Assembly (NCBI GenBank): GCA_016744375.1
Contig: JADGEM010000016.1
Span: forward strand, 1-64,000
Length of the DNA stretch: 64,000 nucleotides
Reading direction: 5' to 3'
Source: Gammaproteobacteria bacterium
Lineage (GTDB): Bacteria > Pseudomonadota > Gammaproteobacteria > GRL18
Position 1 is the first letter of the stretch; each line of letters starts with the position of its first letter. A program made the position numbers and the translations under genes. The notes under the pieces are model-generated. The model saw only the letters and a program-made list of their open reading frames with translations. It ran no database searches and was not told where the DNA came from. Positions 42,120 through 51,649 of the stretch are shown here, piece by piece.

Positions 42120-42148
42120 ATTATATCGTGTCTAATTAATTGTTTCAG
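42120..42148 (-). promoter_or_regulatory. Probable ilvB promoter
   Basis: On the minus strand CTGAAA (-35-like), 17 bp, then a perfect TATAAT (42120-42125). The expected transcript starts about 105 bp before the ilvB GTG and includes the dyad at 42058-42077. Confidence 0.5.
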
Positions 42149-42274
42149 CAAAAAATATGACTTGTTGTCTTATTATTGTCAAAAAAGAGAAATTTAATTA
42201 AAAAAGGTAAGAAATGAAAACAAAAAGCAGGTAAATAGAGTGCAGAATTTAGAGCGAAAGTTATTATAATTTCC

Positions 42275-42293
42275 CCCGGACAGGAAGTCCGGG
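42275..42293 (-). terminator. GC-rich stem-loop after the peroxiredoxin gene
   Basis: CCCGGAC and GTCCGGG pair perfectly with a 5-base loop, 22 bp past the peroxiredoxin stop. There is no T-run on either strand, so it may stabilise the 3' end or act as a Rho-assisted terminator. Confidence 0.5.
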
Positions 42294-42315
42294 AGAAAAG
42301 CAAAAATAATAAAGC

Positions 42316-42954
42316 TTATAGCTTATCTGCTTCACTGGCCAGATAGTCAGCAACACCTTCAGTTGTCGCTTTCATGCCAGTATCACCTTTACTCCAACCT
42401 GCTGGACAAACTTCTCCATGCTCTTCGGTAAATTGTAATGCATCAATCATTCGCAGCATTTCATCAATATTACGACCAAGAGGCAGATCATTCACAACCT
42501 GGTGACGAACTACGCCAGATTTATCAATTAGGAATGAAGCACGGTAAGCAATACCGGCACCACGGTTATAAGCACCATCTTCACCAGCTCCACCGCCTAC
42601 TTCAACATCGTAGTCATTGCAGATAGACTGTTTCAGATCAGCAACTAAAGGATATTTAACTTCACCGATACCACCATTGTTTATTGCAGTACTTCTCCAG
42701 GCTTTATGTGTGAAGTGTGAATCAGTTGAACAACCAATTACTTCAACACCACGACTTGTGAATTCTTCAATACGGTGATCAAAAGCAATCAACTCTGAAG
42801 GACAAACAAATGTAAAATCAAGAGGGTAAAAGAATAAAACCGCATATTTATCTTTAATATGTTCTGCAAAATTAAAATCTGCTTTGATTTCGCCATCTGC
42901 CATTACAGCATTAGCAGTAAAATCGGGTGCCGCTTTACCAACTAGTACGCTCAT
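42316..42954 (-). CDS. Typical 2-Cys peroxiredoxin (AhpC/Prx1 type)
   Basis: A 212-residue thiol peroxidase. Peroxidatic Cys51 in DFTFVCPSEL and resolving Cys183 in HGEVCPAGW fit typical 2-Cys peroxiredoxins of the Prx1/AhpC class, which reduce H2O2 and alkyl peroxides in the cytoplasm. No ahpF is adjacent, so the reductant (thioredoxin or AhpF) is unknown. AGGAG lies upstream of the ATG. It is single and monocistronic, between ilvB and tex. Confidence 0.93.
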   Translation of the reverse strand: MSVLVGKAAPDFTANAVMADGEIKADFNFAEHIKDKYAVLFFYPLDFTFVCPSELIAFDHRIEEFTSRGVEVIGCSTDSHFTHKAWRSTAINNGGIGEVKYPLVADLKQSICNDYDVEVGGGAGEDGAYNRGAGIAYRASFLIDKSGVVRHQVVNDLPLGRNIDEMLRMIDALQFTEEHGEVCPAGWSKGDTGMKATTEGVADYLASEADKL

Positions 42955-43182
42955 TATATATTTCTCCTGATGTTAAAAATAAGTTTAGTATAAAGTGTAG
43001 GTTGCTTAATAATTAATATGACCATGCAGTTATTAAAACAAGGGTTTTTTATAAAATAATTTGAGTAATTATATAAAAAATCTTCTAAATACCTTAGTAA
43101 TTTAGTGGGATATTCTATAGTGACTGAATTGTTAAAGCAAGTTTATTTAATAATAATTTTAAATAAATCAACTCAAAGCTAC

Positions 43183-45495
43183 TTAAGACTTTAATTTTGA
43201 AAACGCAGCTGCCATAGCATTATTTTCTGGTGCAGCCTGACTTGCCTTTTGTCTTTGACGTTTACTGAAAGGCTTAAAATCTGATGGTTTTTTCTTCAAA
43301 TTTTCAGTGTGCTCAACAATGTCTGCAAGGCGCATGGTCAAAGCAATTCTATTACGTTTTAGATCAACTTCCGTTACTTTAACTTTTACAACATCACCAG
43401 CTTTAACCACATCCCTGGGATCTTTAATAAACTTGTTGGCTAACTGAGAAATATGAACCAGACCATCCTGATGCACCCCAATATCAATAAAGGCACCAAA
43501 ATTCGTGACATTTGTAACAACCCCTTCAAGGATCATCTCAGGTTTGAGATCTTTGGGTTCTTCAACCCCATCTTTAAACACCGCAGTCTTAAATTCTGGT
43601 CTTGGATCACGACCGGGTTTTTCCAGTTCTTTAATCACATCAACAACAGTTGGCTCACCAAATTTTTCATCAGTAAATTCCGCTGGATTAAGTGATTTAA
43701 GGAAATTTAAATCACCAATCATCTGATGTATAACCTTATTTTTAGTCTTAAGGATTTTTTCCACCAGAGGATAGGCTTCAGGATGAACCGCTGAGTTATC
43801 CAATGGATTATTGCCATTTATAACTCGCAAAAACCCAGCCGATTGCTCGAATGCTTTATCACCAAGACGAGCCACTTTAAGTAAATCACGGCGGTTTTTA
43901 AATGCTCCATGCGCCTCCCTATAAACCACAATATTCGTGGCCATGGTTTTACTCAAACCAGAAACCTGAGTTAACAGGGGAATGGATGCGGTATTGAGAT
44001 CCACACCAACGCCATTGACACAGTCCTCAATAATATTCACCAGCTTTTTTGTCAACTGAATCTGACTGACATCATGCTGATACTGCCCCACGCCGATGGC
44101 TTTGGGATCAATTTTGACAAGTTCAGCAAGTGGATCCTGTAAGCGTCGTGCAATTGAGACCGCGCCTCGTATGGACACATCCAGCTTGGGAAATTCTTTT
44201 GAGGCAAGTTCTGAGGCAGAATAGACTGAAGCACCCGCTTCTGAAACAACAATTTTATTCATTCTCAAGTGAGGGTATTGCTTAATCAAATCTGCTGCAA
44301 GTTTATCTGTTTCTCTTGAAGCTGTCCCATTTCCAATACTGATAAGATTCACCTTAAACTTTGTTGCTAATGCACCAAGAATATGTAATGACTGATCCCA
44401 TTGATTTTTTGGAACATGAGGATAAATAGTTGTATGTTCGAGATATTTTCCTGTTTCATCAACCACAACAACCTTAACCCCAGTCCGTAAACCGGGATCC
44501 AGACCAATAGTCACTTTTTGTCCAGCCGGTGCTGCTAATAATAAATCATTGAGGTTTTTGCCAAAAACATCAATTGCTCCTTCATCTGCAATTTCTCTAA
44601 GACGCTTTTTTAAGTCCATATCCAGTGACGTTTTAACTTTTATCCGCCAAGTCCACTTAACAACTTCAGTCAACCATTTATCAGCGGGTCGACTCTGATC
44701 ATCAATACCAAAATGATGAGCAATTTGACGCTCCATAACCGATAATGCACGGGGATCATCTGACTGTTCAGAGTTCAGTTCAGTATTAATGGTTAAAAAC
44801 CCTTCTTTTCTCCCCCGAAATAAAGCTAGAATCCGATGTGACGGCATTTCCATAAGTTTTTCGCTGGCATCAAAATAATCTGAAAATTTATTACCCGCTT
44901 CTTCCTGACCATCGACCACCTTCGAAACCATAAGACCATTTTCCCAAAGGTTTTCACGTAGTTTACCCACCAGTTCAGGATTTTCTGCAAACCTTTCCAT
45001 GAGGATCTGTTTCGCACCATCCAGGGCATCTTTAGATGTTTCTACCTGCTTTTCCACATTAAGAAAAATAGCAGCCTGCTTTTCCGGATTAAGCTCAGGA
45101 TCATTTAATAATGAATCAGCCAAAGGTTCAAGTCCTGCTTCACGAGCTATTTGTGCCTTAGTTCTTCGTTTGACCCTATAGGGCTTATAGAGATCTTCAA
45201 GTCGTGTTTTTGTTTCAGCACTCAAAAGTGTTGCTTTTAATTCAGGGGTCAACTTGCCTTGCTCCTGAATAGTTTTGACAACAACATCTCGGCGTTCATC
45301 CAAATCCCGTAAATAATTCAAACGCTCATCCAGCAATCTTAATTGAATATCATCCAGACCTCCTGTCACTTCCTTACGGTAACGGGCAACAAAAGGCACA
45401 GTATCACCGTCATCTAATAAAGTAATAGTGGCAACAATTTGTGATTGATTGACATTCAGTTCTTCAGCAATTCTTTGAGCAATGGGTTTGAGCAT
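43183..45495 (-). CDS. tex: Transcription accessory protein Tex
   Basis: A 770-residue RNA-binding protein. N-terminal Tex helical region, YqgF/RNase-H-like domain ([17 protein letters not shown] near residue 335, [12 protein letters not shown]), helix-hairpin-helix repeats ([19 protein letters not shown]), and an S1 RNA-binding domain near residues 650-725 ([21 protein letters not shown]). A basic tail follows. Tex affects transcription termination and stress tolerance in several bacteria; the exact role is unsettled. AAAGG precedes the ATG. It is transcribed alone. Confidence 0.95.
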   Translation of the reverse strand: MLKPIAQRIAEELNVNQSQIVATITLLDDGDTVPFVARYRKEVTGGLDDIQLRLLDERLNYLRDLDERRDVVVKTIQEQGKLTPELKATLLSAETKTRLEDLYKPYRVKRRTKAQIAREAGLEPLADSLLNDPELNPEKQAAIFLNVEKQVETSKDALDGAKQILMERFAENPELVGKLRENLWENGLMVSKVVDGQEEAGNKFSDYFDASEKLMEMPSHRILALFRGRKEGFLTINTELNSEQSDDPRALSVMERQIAHHFGIDDQSRPADKWLTEVVKWTWRIKVKTSLDMDLKKRLREIADEGAIDVFGKNLNDLLLAAPAGQKVTIGLDPGLRTGVKVVVVDETGKYLEHTTIYPHVPKNQWDQSLHILGALATKFKVNLISIGNGTASRETDKLAADLIKQYPHLRMNKIVVSEAGASVYSASELASKEFPKLDVSIRGAVSIARRLQDPLAELVKIDPKAIGVGQYQHDVSQIQLTKKLVNIIEDCVNGVGVDLNTASIPLLTQVSGLSKTMATNIVVYREAHGAFKNRRDLLKVARLGDKAFEQSAGFLRVINGNNPLDNSAVHPEAYPLVEKILKTKNKVIHQMIGDLNFLKSLNPAEFTDEKFGEPTVVDVIKELEKPGRDPRPEFKTAVFKDGVEEPKDLKPEMILEGVVTNVTNFGAFIDIGVHQDGLVHISQLANKFIKDPRDVVKAGDVVKVKVTEVDLKRNRIALTMRLADIVEHTENLKKKPSDFKPFSKRQRQKASQAAPENNAMAAAFSKLKS

Positions 45496-45551
45496 ATAAG
45501 AGCCTTTGGTAGAAAAATTTATTTATTTTTAAAAAATGAAATATTAGTTCA

Positions 45552-45595
45552 GAACAAAAAAAAAGGCTACTTCTTTTTTCAAGAAGCAGCCTTTT
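45552..45595 (-). terminator. Strong intrinsic terminator after the response-regulator gene
   Basis: AAAAGGCT-x-CTTCTT pairs with AAGAAG-x-AGCCTTTT (45561-45595), a 14-bp stem with a single mismatch and 5-base loop, followed by a long T-run on the minus strand. It separates the response regulator from tex. Confidence 0.88.
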
Positions 45596-45627
45596 ATTGC
45601 AATATCAGTCAGGTTAGTTTTAAAAAA

Positions 45628-46569
45628 TCAAATAAGTGTGAGATAGACAGTCAAAGCAGATAAGATGCCAATACCTGAGGCAATTATGGTGGCATAAGTA
45701 ATTCGTTTGGCCATTTTTTTATTTGACTCATTGATTGCATCAGTTACCATCATCATTGATTCATGTGCAACCATACTAGCAGTCTCTTTTGCAGCATCAA
45801 TGGCTTTAGATGTGGATGCAAGGCGCGCAACACTTTTAATTTCTTCCAGAGTTTGAGAATCAATTTTACTGACATTATTCTTTGTATTAATGCCATCAAG
45901 CTTGGAAGCTAAATCATGCATAGATTCTTCAATCTGTGTTGACATTTTGTTTGAATAAGAATTGATGCGAAGATCAAATACTTTCTCAGAAATATGCTCA
46001 GCTTTTGTTTCATCACACAGTTTAAGCTCTCTGCGGAATTTAGAAAGTTGTTGAGCAGTTGTCCCAATGACCTGATAACGTACTGCTGCGGCAACAGCTG
46101 CCTCTGCCGTTTTCCTAACCATTTTTTCAATGTCTTCAGCAGAAATCTGATGAGCATCATTAGAAGCATCCTGACTCACCTGGATTTTACCAATCTCAGG
46201 TAAATCATTAAGCTTACGTACAACAGCATTCAAATTATCCGGCGAAGCAGGTTTAGGCAAAATATCCAGTACCCCATGTGAAATAACATTCTTTGTGTAT
46301 TCATCTCCATCCTGAGAGGTATACATGACAACTGGAATAACTGCTGTTTGAGGGTTTGTTTTGATTTTTTCTACGGTTTCAAGACCATTAAGACCTGGCA
46401 TCATATGATCCATAAAAATAGCATCAGGTTGATTGCTTTTTAAATAAGCAAGTGCATCTTCGCCTGATTCTGCCAAGTCTGCAGTCAGATTGATTTTACC
46501 AAGCATCTTACGTAACATGAACCGCGCTGACTTTGAATCATCTACAACCAGTACGTGTTTTACAGTCAT
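45628..46569 (-). CDS. Response regulator with C-terminal membrane helix
   Basis: A 313-residue protein. The N-terminal receiver domain (1-125) has phospho-acceptor D54 in IFMDHMMPG, an acidic pair at D10/D11, T84 and K106 in ILPKPASP, so it should be phosphorylated. A helical, probably coiled-coil region of about 150 residues follows, then one hydrophobic helix at the very end (about 289-313, RITYATIIASGIGILSALTV) that would anchor it in the inner membrane. No DNA-binding or enzymatic output domain is visible. AGGG precedes the ATG. No kinase is adjacent. Confidence 0.85.
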   Translation of the reverse strand: MTVKHVLVVDDSKSARFMLRKMLGKINLTADLAESGEDALAYLKSNQPDAIFMDHMMPGLNGLETVEKIKTNPQTAVIPVVMYTSQDGDEYTKNVISHGVLDILPKPASPDNLNAVVRKLNDLPEIGKIQVSQDASNDAHQISAEDIEKMVRKTAEAAVAAAVRYQVIGTTAQQLSKFRRELKLCDETKAEHISEKVFDLRINSYSNKMSTQIEESMHDLASKLDGINTKNNVSKIDSQTLEEIKSVARLASTSKAIDAAKETASMVAHESMMMVTDAINESNKKMAKRITYATIIASGIGILSALTVYLTLI

Positions 46570-47096
46570 ACCATTACCCTATTCTTAACTCCGAATTGAA
46601 TCGAAAAACAACATCCAAAAAAATGTCAAAAAACAAAATTGATAAATTCAATCTGTTCTAAAAAATATGTAAGAAAATTAATTAATTACAAATTTTTGTT
46701 AATCTTATTATCTTTGTTTAATAACTGAACATTATTTATATAATATTAGTAACAAATATAAAAAATACAAGAATTTAAGAAATTTATCCACCCTCAACCG
46801 ATAAGTGGTCATAAATAAGCGACCCAATGTTGATATGCTATGATAATTAAACCTTGTATCTTATTGTTTAATATAAACTTATCTGACTAAAAATCAAGCT
46901 TTTATATATCATTAAACTGTGACGGATATCATAATCTGTCAAATATTATTATTTACCCAGTAAAAACGTTGAAATTGACCTTCTGATTTTTTTTGAGGCA
47001 TACATGCTCTGGCAAAGAAAAAAGTTATTTATATGACAACTTGAATTTATCCAGTGACTGAAGGCTTTTCTTTATCATTAATGATACACTCTTTTC
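46570..47096. other. 527-bp gene-free region between the divergent response-regulator and dinG genes
   Basis: Very AT-rich. It must hold the promoters of both divergent genes. A 14-bp palindrome lies close to the dinG start. Short minus-strand frames here (for example 47025-47333, which runs into dinG) have no coding support. No RNA gene or long repeat was identified. Confidence 0.45.
47073..47086 (+). promoter_or_regulatory. 14-bp perfect palindrome upstream of dinG
   Basis: TATCATTAATGATA ends 10 bp before the dinG start codon and overlaps a -10-like TACACT (47085-47090). A protein bound there would block dinG transcription. It does not match the E. coli LexA box. Confidence 0.35.
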
Positions 47097-49268
47097 GTGC
47101 TGACCGATAAACTCAAAAAAAACATACAAGATGCTTATTCTCGTATTCTGGAATATAAAAATATTAAACCCAGATACGGCCAGAGACTTATGATTGCAGA
47201 TATTGCCCGTACGCTTGGTAATATCGATCATGAACATCCAGAACAGGCGCACATCTGTACCCTTGAAGCCGGCACTGGTACTGGGAAAACAATTGCTTAT
47301 ATTGTTGCAGCCCTTCCCATTGCTAAAGAACACAAAAAAAAGCTTATTATTTCAACAGCAACAATTGCGCTTCAGGAACAAATTTTACTCAAAGATTTGC
47401 CTGATATTCACCGTCATAGCGGCTTGAATTTTTCCTTTACCCTGGCCAAAGGGCGAAAGCGTTATGTTTGTTTGCACAAGCTGGATAATTATATTTCCCA
47501 CAAAAGTCAGTCTGATCTGCCCCTTGATCTGCCATCCAGTGAGATTTTATTAAATAATAAGGATGATATTTTACTCTATGATGACTTGTACCAAGCCTGG
47601 CAAAAGAAAAACTGGGATGGTGAAATTGACAGCTGGAGTGATTCAATATCACAAAGTAGCTGGTTACCGCTAACCTCAGATCAACATCAGTGCAGCGGTA
47701 AACGCTGCTCTTTTTATAATGAATGCATTTATTTCAAAGCCAGAGAATCTGTTTTTAAGGTTGATTGTATTATTGCAAATCATGATCTGGTTCTAAGCGA
47801 TCTCAATATGGGGGGTGGTTATATTCTCCCTCCTCCAGATGAGTGTATTTACATCTTTGATGAAGGACATCATTTACCACTAAAAGCCATCAATCATTTC
47901 AGTTATTCATTTCATATTGCAAGCACACTTAAATGGCTAGAACAAACCAGCTCGACACTCAATAATTTTGCCTCATTAGCAAAACCACCTGCACAGATTC
48001 AGCAGATTATTATGCACTTTCCTGAACAAGCCAAAGATATCAGTACAGAAATGAATCACCTTGAAACTATTGTGAATCAATTTCAATTTCCTGAAAATCA
48101 CTTTTCCTCTCAAACAGCCAACCTTCCAGCTGGTGATCAGGATAAAATATTACGCTTTGAATTTGGGCGAGTTCCTGAAATACTAAAAAACCAATGCCAG
48201 CAACTCCTCAAACAGTTTGATAAGCTCTCTGGTCAATTACAACAAATAAATAAAGTTCTCAAAGATACAATAGAAGGTGATGTTACCGGTCTGCAAACTG
48301 AAGTCGCTGAACAATGGTTACCAGCTTTAGCACCCATGGAAAGTCGAGCTGATTCTGCAATGAATTTGTTTGATTTCTTCACTAGGAATGATAAAGAAGG
48401 CCAACCACCTAATGCCCGCTGGTTACACAAACATAACAATACTAACACTTCAACTAACCGGGAAACTAACGGTATTGAACTATCCTGCAGTCCTATTCTG
48501 GCAGCTAACACCCTGGAACAAATTCTCTGGTCTCAATGTTATGGTGCCGTCGTTACCAGCGCAACCATTGCCGCACTTGGTAACTTTAACCGATATATTC
48601 TCAATTCAGGAGTTCCAGGTTTCTTTAATATTTTACCCAGCCCGTTTAACTATCAGGAAAATGTTGAGTTTATTGTGCCAAAAATGACAAGTGATGCAAC
48701 ACAATATCAGGCTCACACAGATGAGATTGTTAATCTGCTCAGGCGCATTATCGATCCCCAAAAAGGCACATTGGTCCTTTTTGCTTCAAAAAAACAAATG
48801 ACTGATGTGGAGTATGAATTACTGCGCAGTGATGATATCTGGAAAAAACTATTGCTCACTCAGGGACAAAGGAACAAGCAAGTCATTATTAATGATCATA
48901 AAAAACAAATAGATAAAGGCAAAGGCAGTATTATCCTTGGCCTTAACAGCTTTGCAGAAGGTATTGATTTACCAGGCAGCTATTGTGAACATGTTATCAT
49001 TGCCAAGCTTCCCTTCTCCGTACCCAACAACCCCGTTGATGCCTCTTTAAACGAATGGATTGAATCTCAGGGCCGTAATGCTTTTATGGAAATCTCAGTT
49101 CCTGATGCTTCGATTAAACTGGTTCAGGCCTGTGGTCGCCTCATTCGAAAAGAAACAGATAAGGGGAAAATTACACTTCTGGATAAACGGGTAATGACTA
49201 AATTCTATGGCAAAAAAATACTTAATGCTCTACCCCCCTATAAATTTAATTTAAACGCATCACTTTAA
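47097..49268 (+). CDS. dinG: DinG-family ATP-dependent DNA helicase
   Basis: A 723-residue 5'-3' XPD-like helicase that unwinds D-loops, R-loops and forked DNA. Walker A EAGTGTGKT at 57-65; Fe-S cysteines 125, 199, 204 and 210; DEGH box at 255-258; C-terminal helicase motifs (GLNSFAEGIDLPGSYCEHVII, QACGRLIRKETD). The start is GTG, aligning with the E. coli DinG N-terminus (LTxxLKxxI). No ribosome binding site is visible, and a -10-like box lies only six bases upstream, so the mRNA could be leaderless. No LexA box was seen. Confidence 0.92.
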   Translation: MLTDKLKKNIQDAYSRILEYKNIKPRYGQRLMIADIARTLGNIDHEHPEQAHICTLEAGTGTGKTIAYIVAALPIAKEHKKKLIISTATIALQEQILLKDLPDIHRHSGLNFSFTLAKGRKRYVCLHKLDNYISHKSQSDLPLDLPSSEILLNNKDDILLYDDLYQAWQKKNWDGEIDSWSDSISQSSWLPLTSDQHQCSGKRCSFYNECIYFKARESVFKVDCIIANHDLVLSDLNMGGGYILPPPDECIYIFDEGHHLPLKAINHFSYSFHIASTLKWLEQTSSTLNNFASLAKPPAQIQQIIMHFPEQAKDISTEMNHLETIVNQFQFPENHFSSQTANLPAGDQDKILRFEFGRVPEILKNQCQQLLKQFDKLSGQLQQINKVLKDTIEGDVTGLQTEVAEQWLPALAPMESRADSAMNLFDFFTRNDKEGQPPNARWLHKHNNTNTSTNRETNGIELSCSPILAANTLEQILWSQCYGAVVTSATIAALGNFNRYILNSGVPGFFNILPSPFNYQENVEFIVPKMTSDATQYQAHTDEIVNLLRRIIDPQKGTLVLFASKKQMTDVEYELLRSDDIWKKLLLTQGQRNKQVIINDHKKQIDKGKGSIILGLNSFAEGIDLPGSYCEHVIIAKLPFSVPNNPVDASLNEWIESQGRNAFMEISVPDASIKLVQACGRLIRKETDKGKITLLDKRVMTKFYGKKILNALPPYKFNLNASL

Positions 49269-49348
49269 GTATTTTATTCTCCCGTATAGTTGATTAAGTT
49301 TATGTACTACCACCATAAACATACAAAACTAAACAATCTTGCTCCGTT

Positions 49349-50668
49349 TTAAATGATTATTTTTCTAACCGATGCAGAAAAACGGTAATAGATAAAAATA
49401 AACATGACAATATTAGATAGGCCAATTAAAAAGAATAGTGTATGGAGTGATACACCATTATCCAGAAGTAGCATTGTTGCAACGGCAGAGATCACCATAA
49501 AAAGAGCATTGGTAATATTATTAGCTGCTATTGTTCGAGAGCGTGATTCAATCTCACTGTGTTCCTGAAGAATGACGTATAATGGTACGATATATAATCC
49601 TCCAGATGCCCCTAGTAACAGCACATCTATTAAAATATGTGCCGTCAAAGGATTCTGAAACATTGCTTTCCAGGATGCAAGTTCAGCCCCCCCCTTTATA
49701 GCGTTAGATTCAATCAGCTGAGCACTGACCCAATATAAATCCATAGCGGTCAAACTGATACCAATAGCTCCAACAATAATCCATTTCAGGCTTTTACTCA
49801 GTGTCTTTGATTTACCTGCAATAATAGAACCCAGACCAATACCAATTGAAAAAAGAGCCAGTAGTAATGTAATAACCTGCTCTTTTGCCTGTAGAATGGT
49901 CTGAGTAAATTCTGGTAGTGGTAAAAGTGATAAAATGGTCGCCCCGATAAACCAAAACCATGAAATGGCAATAATTGTTCCAAAAATTATGCGTGAGTTA
50001 AATGCGGCTCGGATTATATTGAATGTCTCAGAAAAAATATTCCATTTAATGGTTAATTCTTGATTAACAGATTGTGCTAATGGTATTTTTTGACTGCTTA
50101 ACCACCCCAGACAAGCAACGCTCAAAACCAGAACACTGACATAAAGACGGCCAGAATCCTTATCCATGATTAGTATGCCACCCACAAGAGTACCAAGCAG
50201 AATTGCAAGGAAGGTACCCATCTCAATGACAGCATTGCCTTTTAATAGGCCTTCTTCTGATAAATGCTGGGGTAAAATACTGTATTTAACAGGTCCAAAT
50301 AATGAAGATTGGCAGCCCATAAAAAAAAGAACAGCCAATAGATACCATATATTTTCAAAATAAAAACCAATTGCCGCCATAAGCATAATACAAATTTCAC
50401 CGACTTTAATAAAACGAATTAATTTTGATTTTTCAAACTTGTCAGCCAGTTGTCCGGCCAGTGCAGAAAATAAAAAGAAAGGTAAAATGAATAATCCGCC
50501 ACTTAAAGGAATCAGTAATTCAACAGAAATACTGGTATAGGATGCGGCATTAATTGTAACCAGAATTATTAATGCATTTTTATAAAGATTATCATTAAAT
50601 GCACCTAAAAACTGCGTCCAGAATAAGGGGGCAAAATAGCGACTGGAGAGTAGAGAACTAAAATTCAT
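49349..50668 (-). CDS. LplT-like MFS transporter (lysophospholipid flippase family)
   Basis: A 439-residue 12-helix major-facilitator protein. The N-terminus FWTQFLGAFNDNLYKNALIIL and the loops ALAGQLADKFEKSKLIR and GCQSSLFGPVKYSILPQ are characteristic of the LplT/Aas-associated family, which flips lysophospholipids inward for re-acylation. Relatives are often fused to or encoded with acyltransferase/acyl-ACP synthetase (Aas); none is adjacent here. It reads convergent to dinG and lies about 270 bp downstream of cptA. Confidence 0.85.
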   Translation of the reverse strand: MNFSSLLSSRYFAPLFWTQFLGAFNDNLYKNALIILVTINAASYTSISVELLIPLSGGLFILPFFLFSALAGQLADKFEKSKLIRFIKVGEICIMLMAAIGFYFENIWYLLAVLFFMGCQSSLFGPVKYSILPQHLSEEGLLKGNAVIEMGTFLAILLGTLVGGILIMDKDSGRLYVSVLVLSVACLGWLSSQKIPLAQSVNQELTIKWNIFSETFNIIRAAFNSRIIFGTIIAISWFWFIGATILSLLPLPEFTQTILQAKEQVITLLLALFSIGIGLGSIIAGKSKTLSKSLKWIIVGAIGISLTAMDLYWVSAQLIESNAIKGGAELASWKAMFQNPLTAHILIDVLLLGASGGLYIVPLYVILQEHSEIESRSRTIAANNITNALFMVISAVATMLLLDNGVSLHTLFFLIGLSNIVMFIFIYYRFSASVRKIII

Positions 50669-50937
50669 GAAAAAAACCTGCAGAAAAAAACGTTATCAAA
50701 AATAACACAACATCATGTGATGCTCAATTATTAATTAGTCTCAATAATCTGGAAATCATATAGAAATCAATTTAAGTTGTTGAAATAAGCTATTGTTTTT
50801 TAATAATTTGATTTAATAAATGTCATTATTCTAAAGACATTTATTTCAATTTTTTATTTGTGAATAATAGCTGGCTCTAACGTACATATATAGTATCTGA
50901 GCACTTTTAATATAAATTAACTTTCTTAATTTCACAA

Positions 50938-51408
50938 TTAATTAAGAAGTCGTAGATACCGTTTAATCTCTCTAAATTTATTATTACCTATTCTGCCAGC
51001 AGTTAAAAAAATAGAATATATTTTAAAATAATTAAGACATTGAATTAATATTGTTGGCTCTTCGCTTTTTTTTCGATTTAAATTCAAGATGACAAGATGT
51101 TCACATAAGATGGAATCACTATCAATATCTGCTTTAAAAATCTGAGTGTTTTTTAACTGAACATGGCACCAGCCCAACTCAGTAATAACAAGCCGTTTTA
51201 TAGACTCAGGGTGATTTAAAAGAAAATATCTGCGATATAAATAGAAGCAATAAAGACTAAGGAGCACAGCAAGACAAATCATCATTGCAGGGCTTAACGG
51301 CAGTAAAAATAGAGAATTTAAAAGCAGTAAATAAAATAAAAGGAAAATCAAACATAAAGAATCTGACTGGCCATTAAAGACGATCTCTAACCCGCTGGCG
51401 GGTAGCAT
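50938..51408 (-). CDS. cptA: CptA/YgfX-like membrane protein
   Basis: A small protein with two adjacent membrane helices near the N-terminus (LCLIFLLFYLLLLNSLFLLP and an AVLLSLYCFYLY helix), then a beta-rich C-terminal domain. This topology next to sdhE matches YgfX (CptA), described in E. coli as acting on MreB and FtsZ and as partner of YgfY (SdhE). The ATG at 51408 overlaps sdhE by 35 bp; the frame stays open to an ATG at 51456, which would overlap by 83 bp. The start is uncertain. The sequence is weakly conserved, as usual in this family. Confidence 0.72.
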   Translation of the reverse strand: MLPASGLEIVFNGQSDSLCLIFLLFYLLLLNSLFLLPLSPAMMICLAVLLSLYCFYLYRRYFLLNHPESIKRLVITELGWCHVQLKNTQIFKADIDSDSILCEHLVILNLNRKKSEEPTILIQCLNYFKIYSIFLTAGRIGNNKFREIKRYLRLLN

Positions 51409-51649
51409 TTCTAATTGTTTGGACAATTTCCCTGAGTCCATTGTCATCTGGTTCATCCATTCCCATAAGATAATCGAATAATACAGGATCTATGATGTTT
51501 AATAAATCAATAAATAAGACTTTTTTTCTGTCAGACAGGCTCTCGTAATCAAATTCTAAAAAATCATTTAAGAATAGTTCCAGTTCAAGCATGCCCCTAC
51601 GGCACTGCCATTGTAATCTTTCCCTACTGATAGGTTCCATTTTTTCCAT
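51374..51649 (-). CDS. sdhE: Succinate dehydrogenase flavin assembly factor SdhE
   Basis: A 91-residue helical protein that promotes covalent attachment of FAD to SdhA. The signature R-G-M-L-E-L-E lies at residues 18-24, and FxDYLMGMDEP is also conserved. Its ATG shares a base with the sdhB stop codon (TAATG), so it is translated with the enzyme it matures. Confidence 0.93.
   Translation of the reverse strand: MEKMEPISRERLQWQCRRGMLELELFLNDFLEFDYESLSDRKKVLFIDLLNIIDPVLFDYLMGMDEPDDNGLREIVQTIRNATRQRVRDRL

Noticed and set aside
46750-46830. CCGATAA-like sequence resembling a flagellar sigma-28 promoter
   Set aside because: No TAAA element at the right spacing and the downstream gene is a helicase about 300 bp away.
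47025-47333. 102-codon minus-strand frame over the dinG start
   Set aside because: It overlaps the conserved DinG N-terminus and Walker A region and has no protein-like features.
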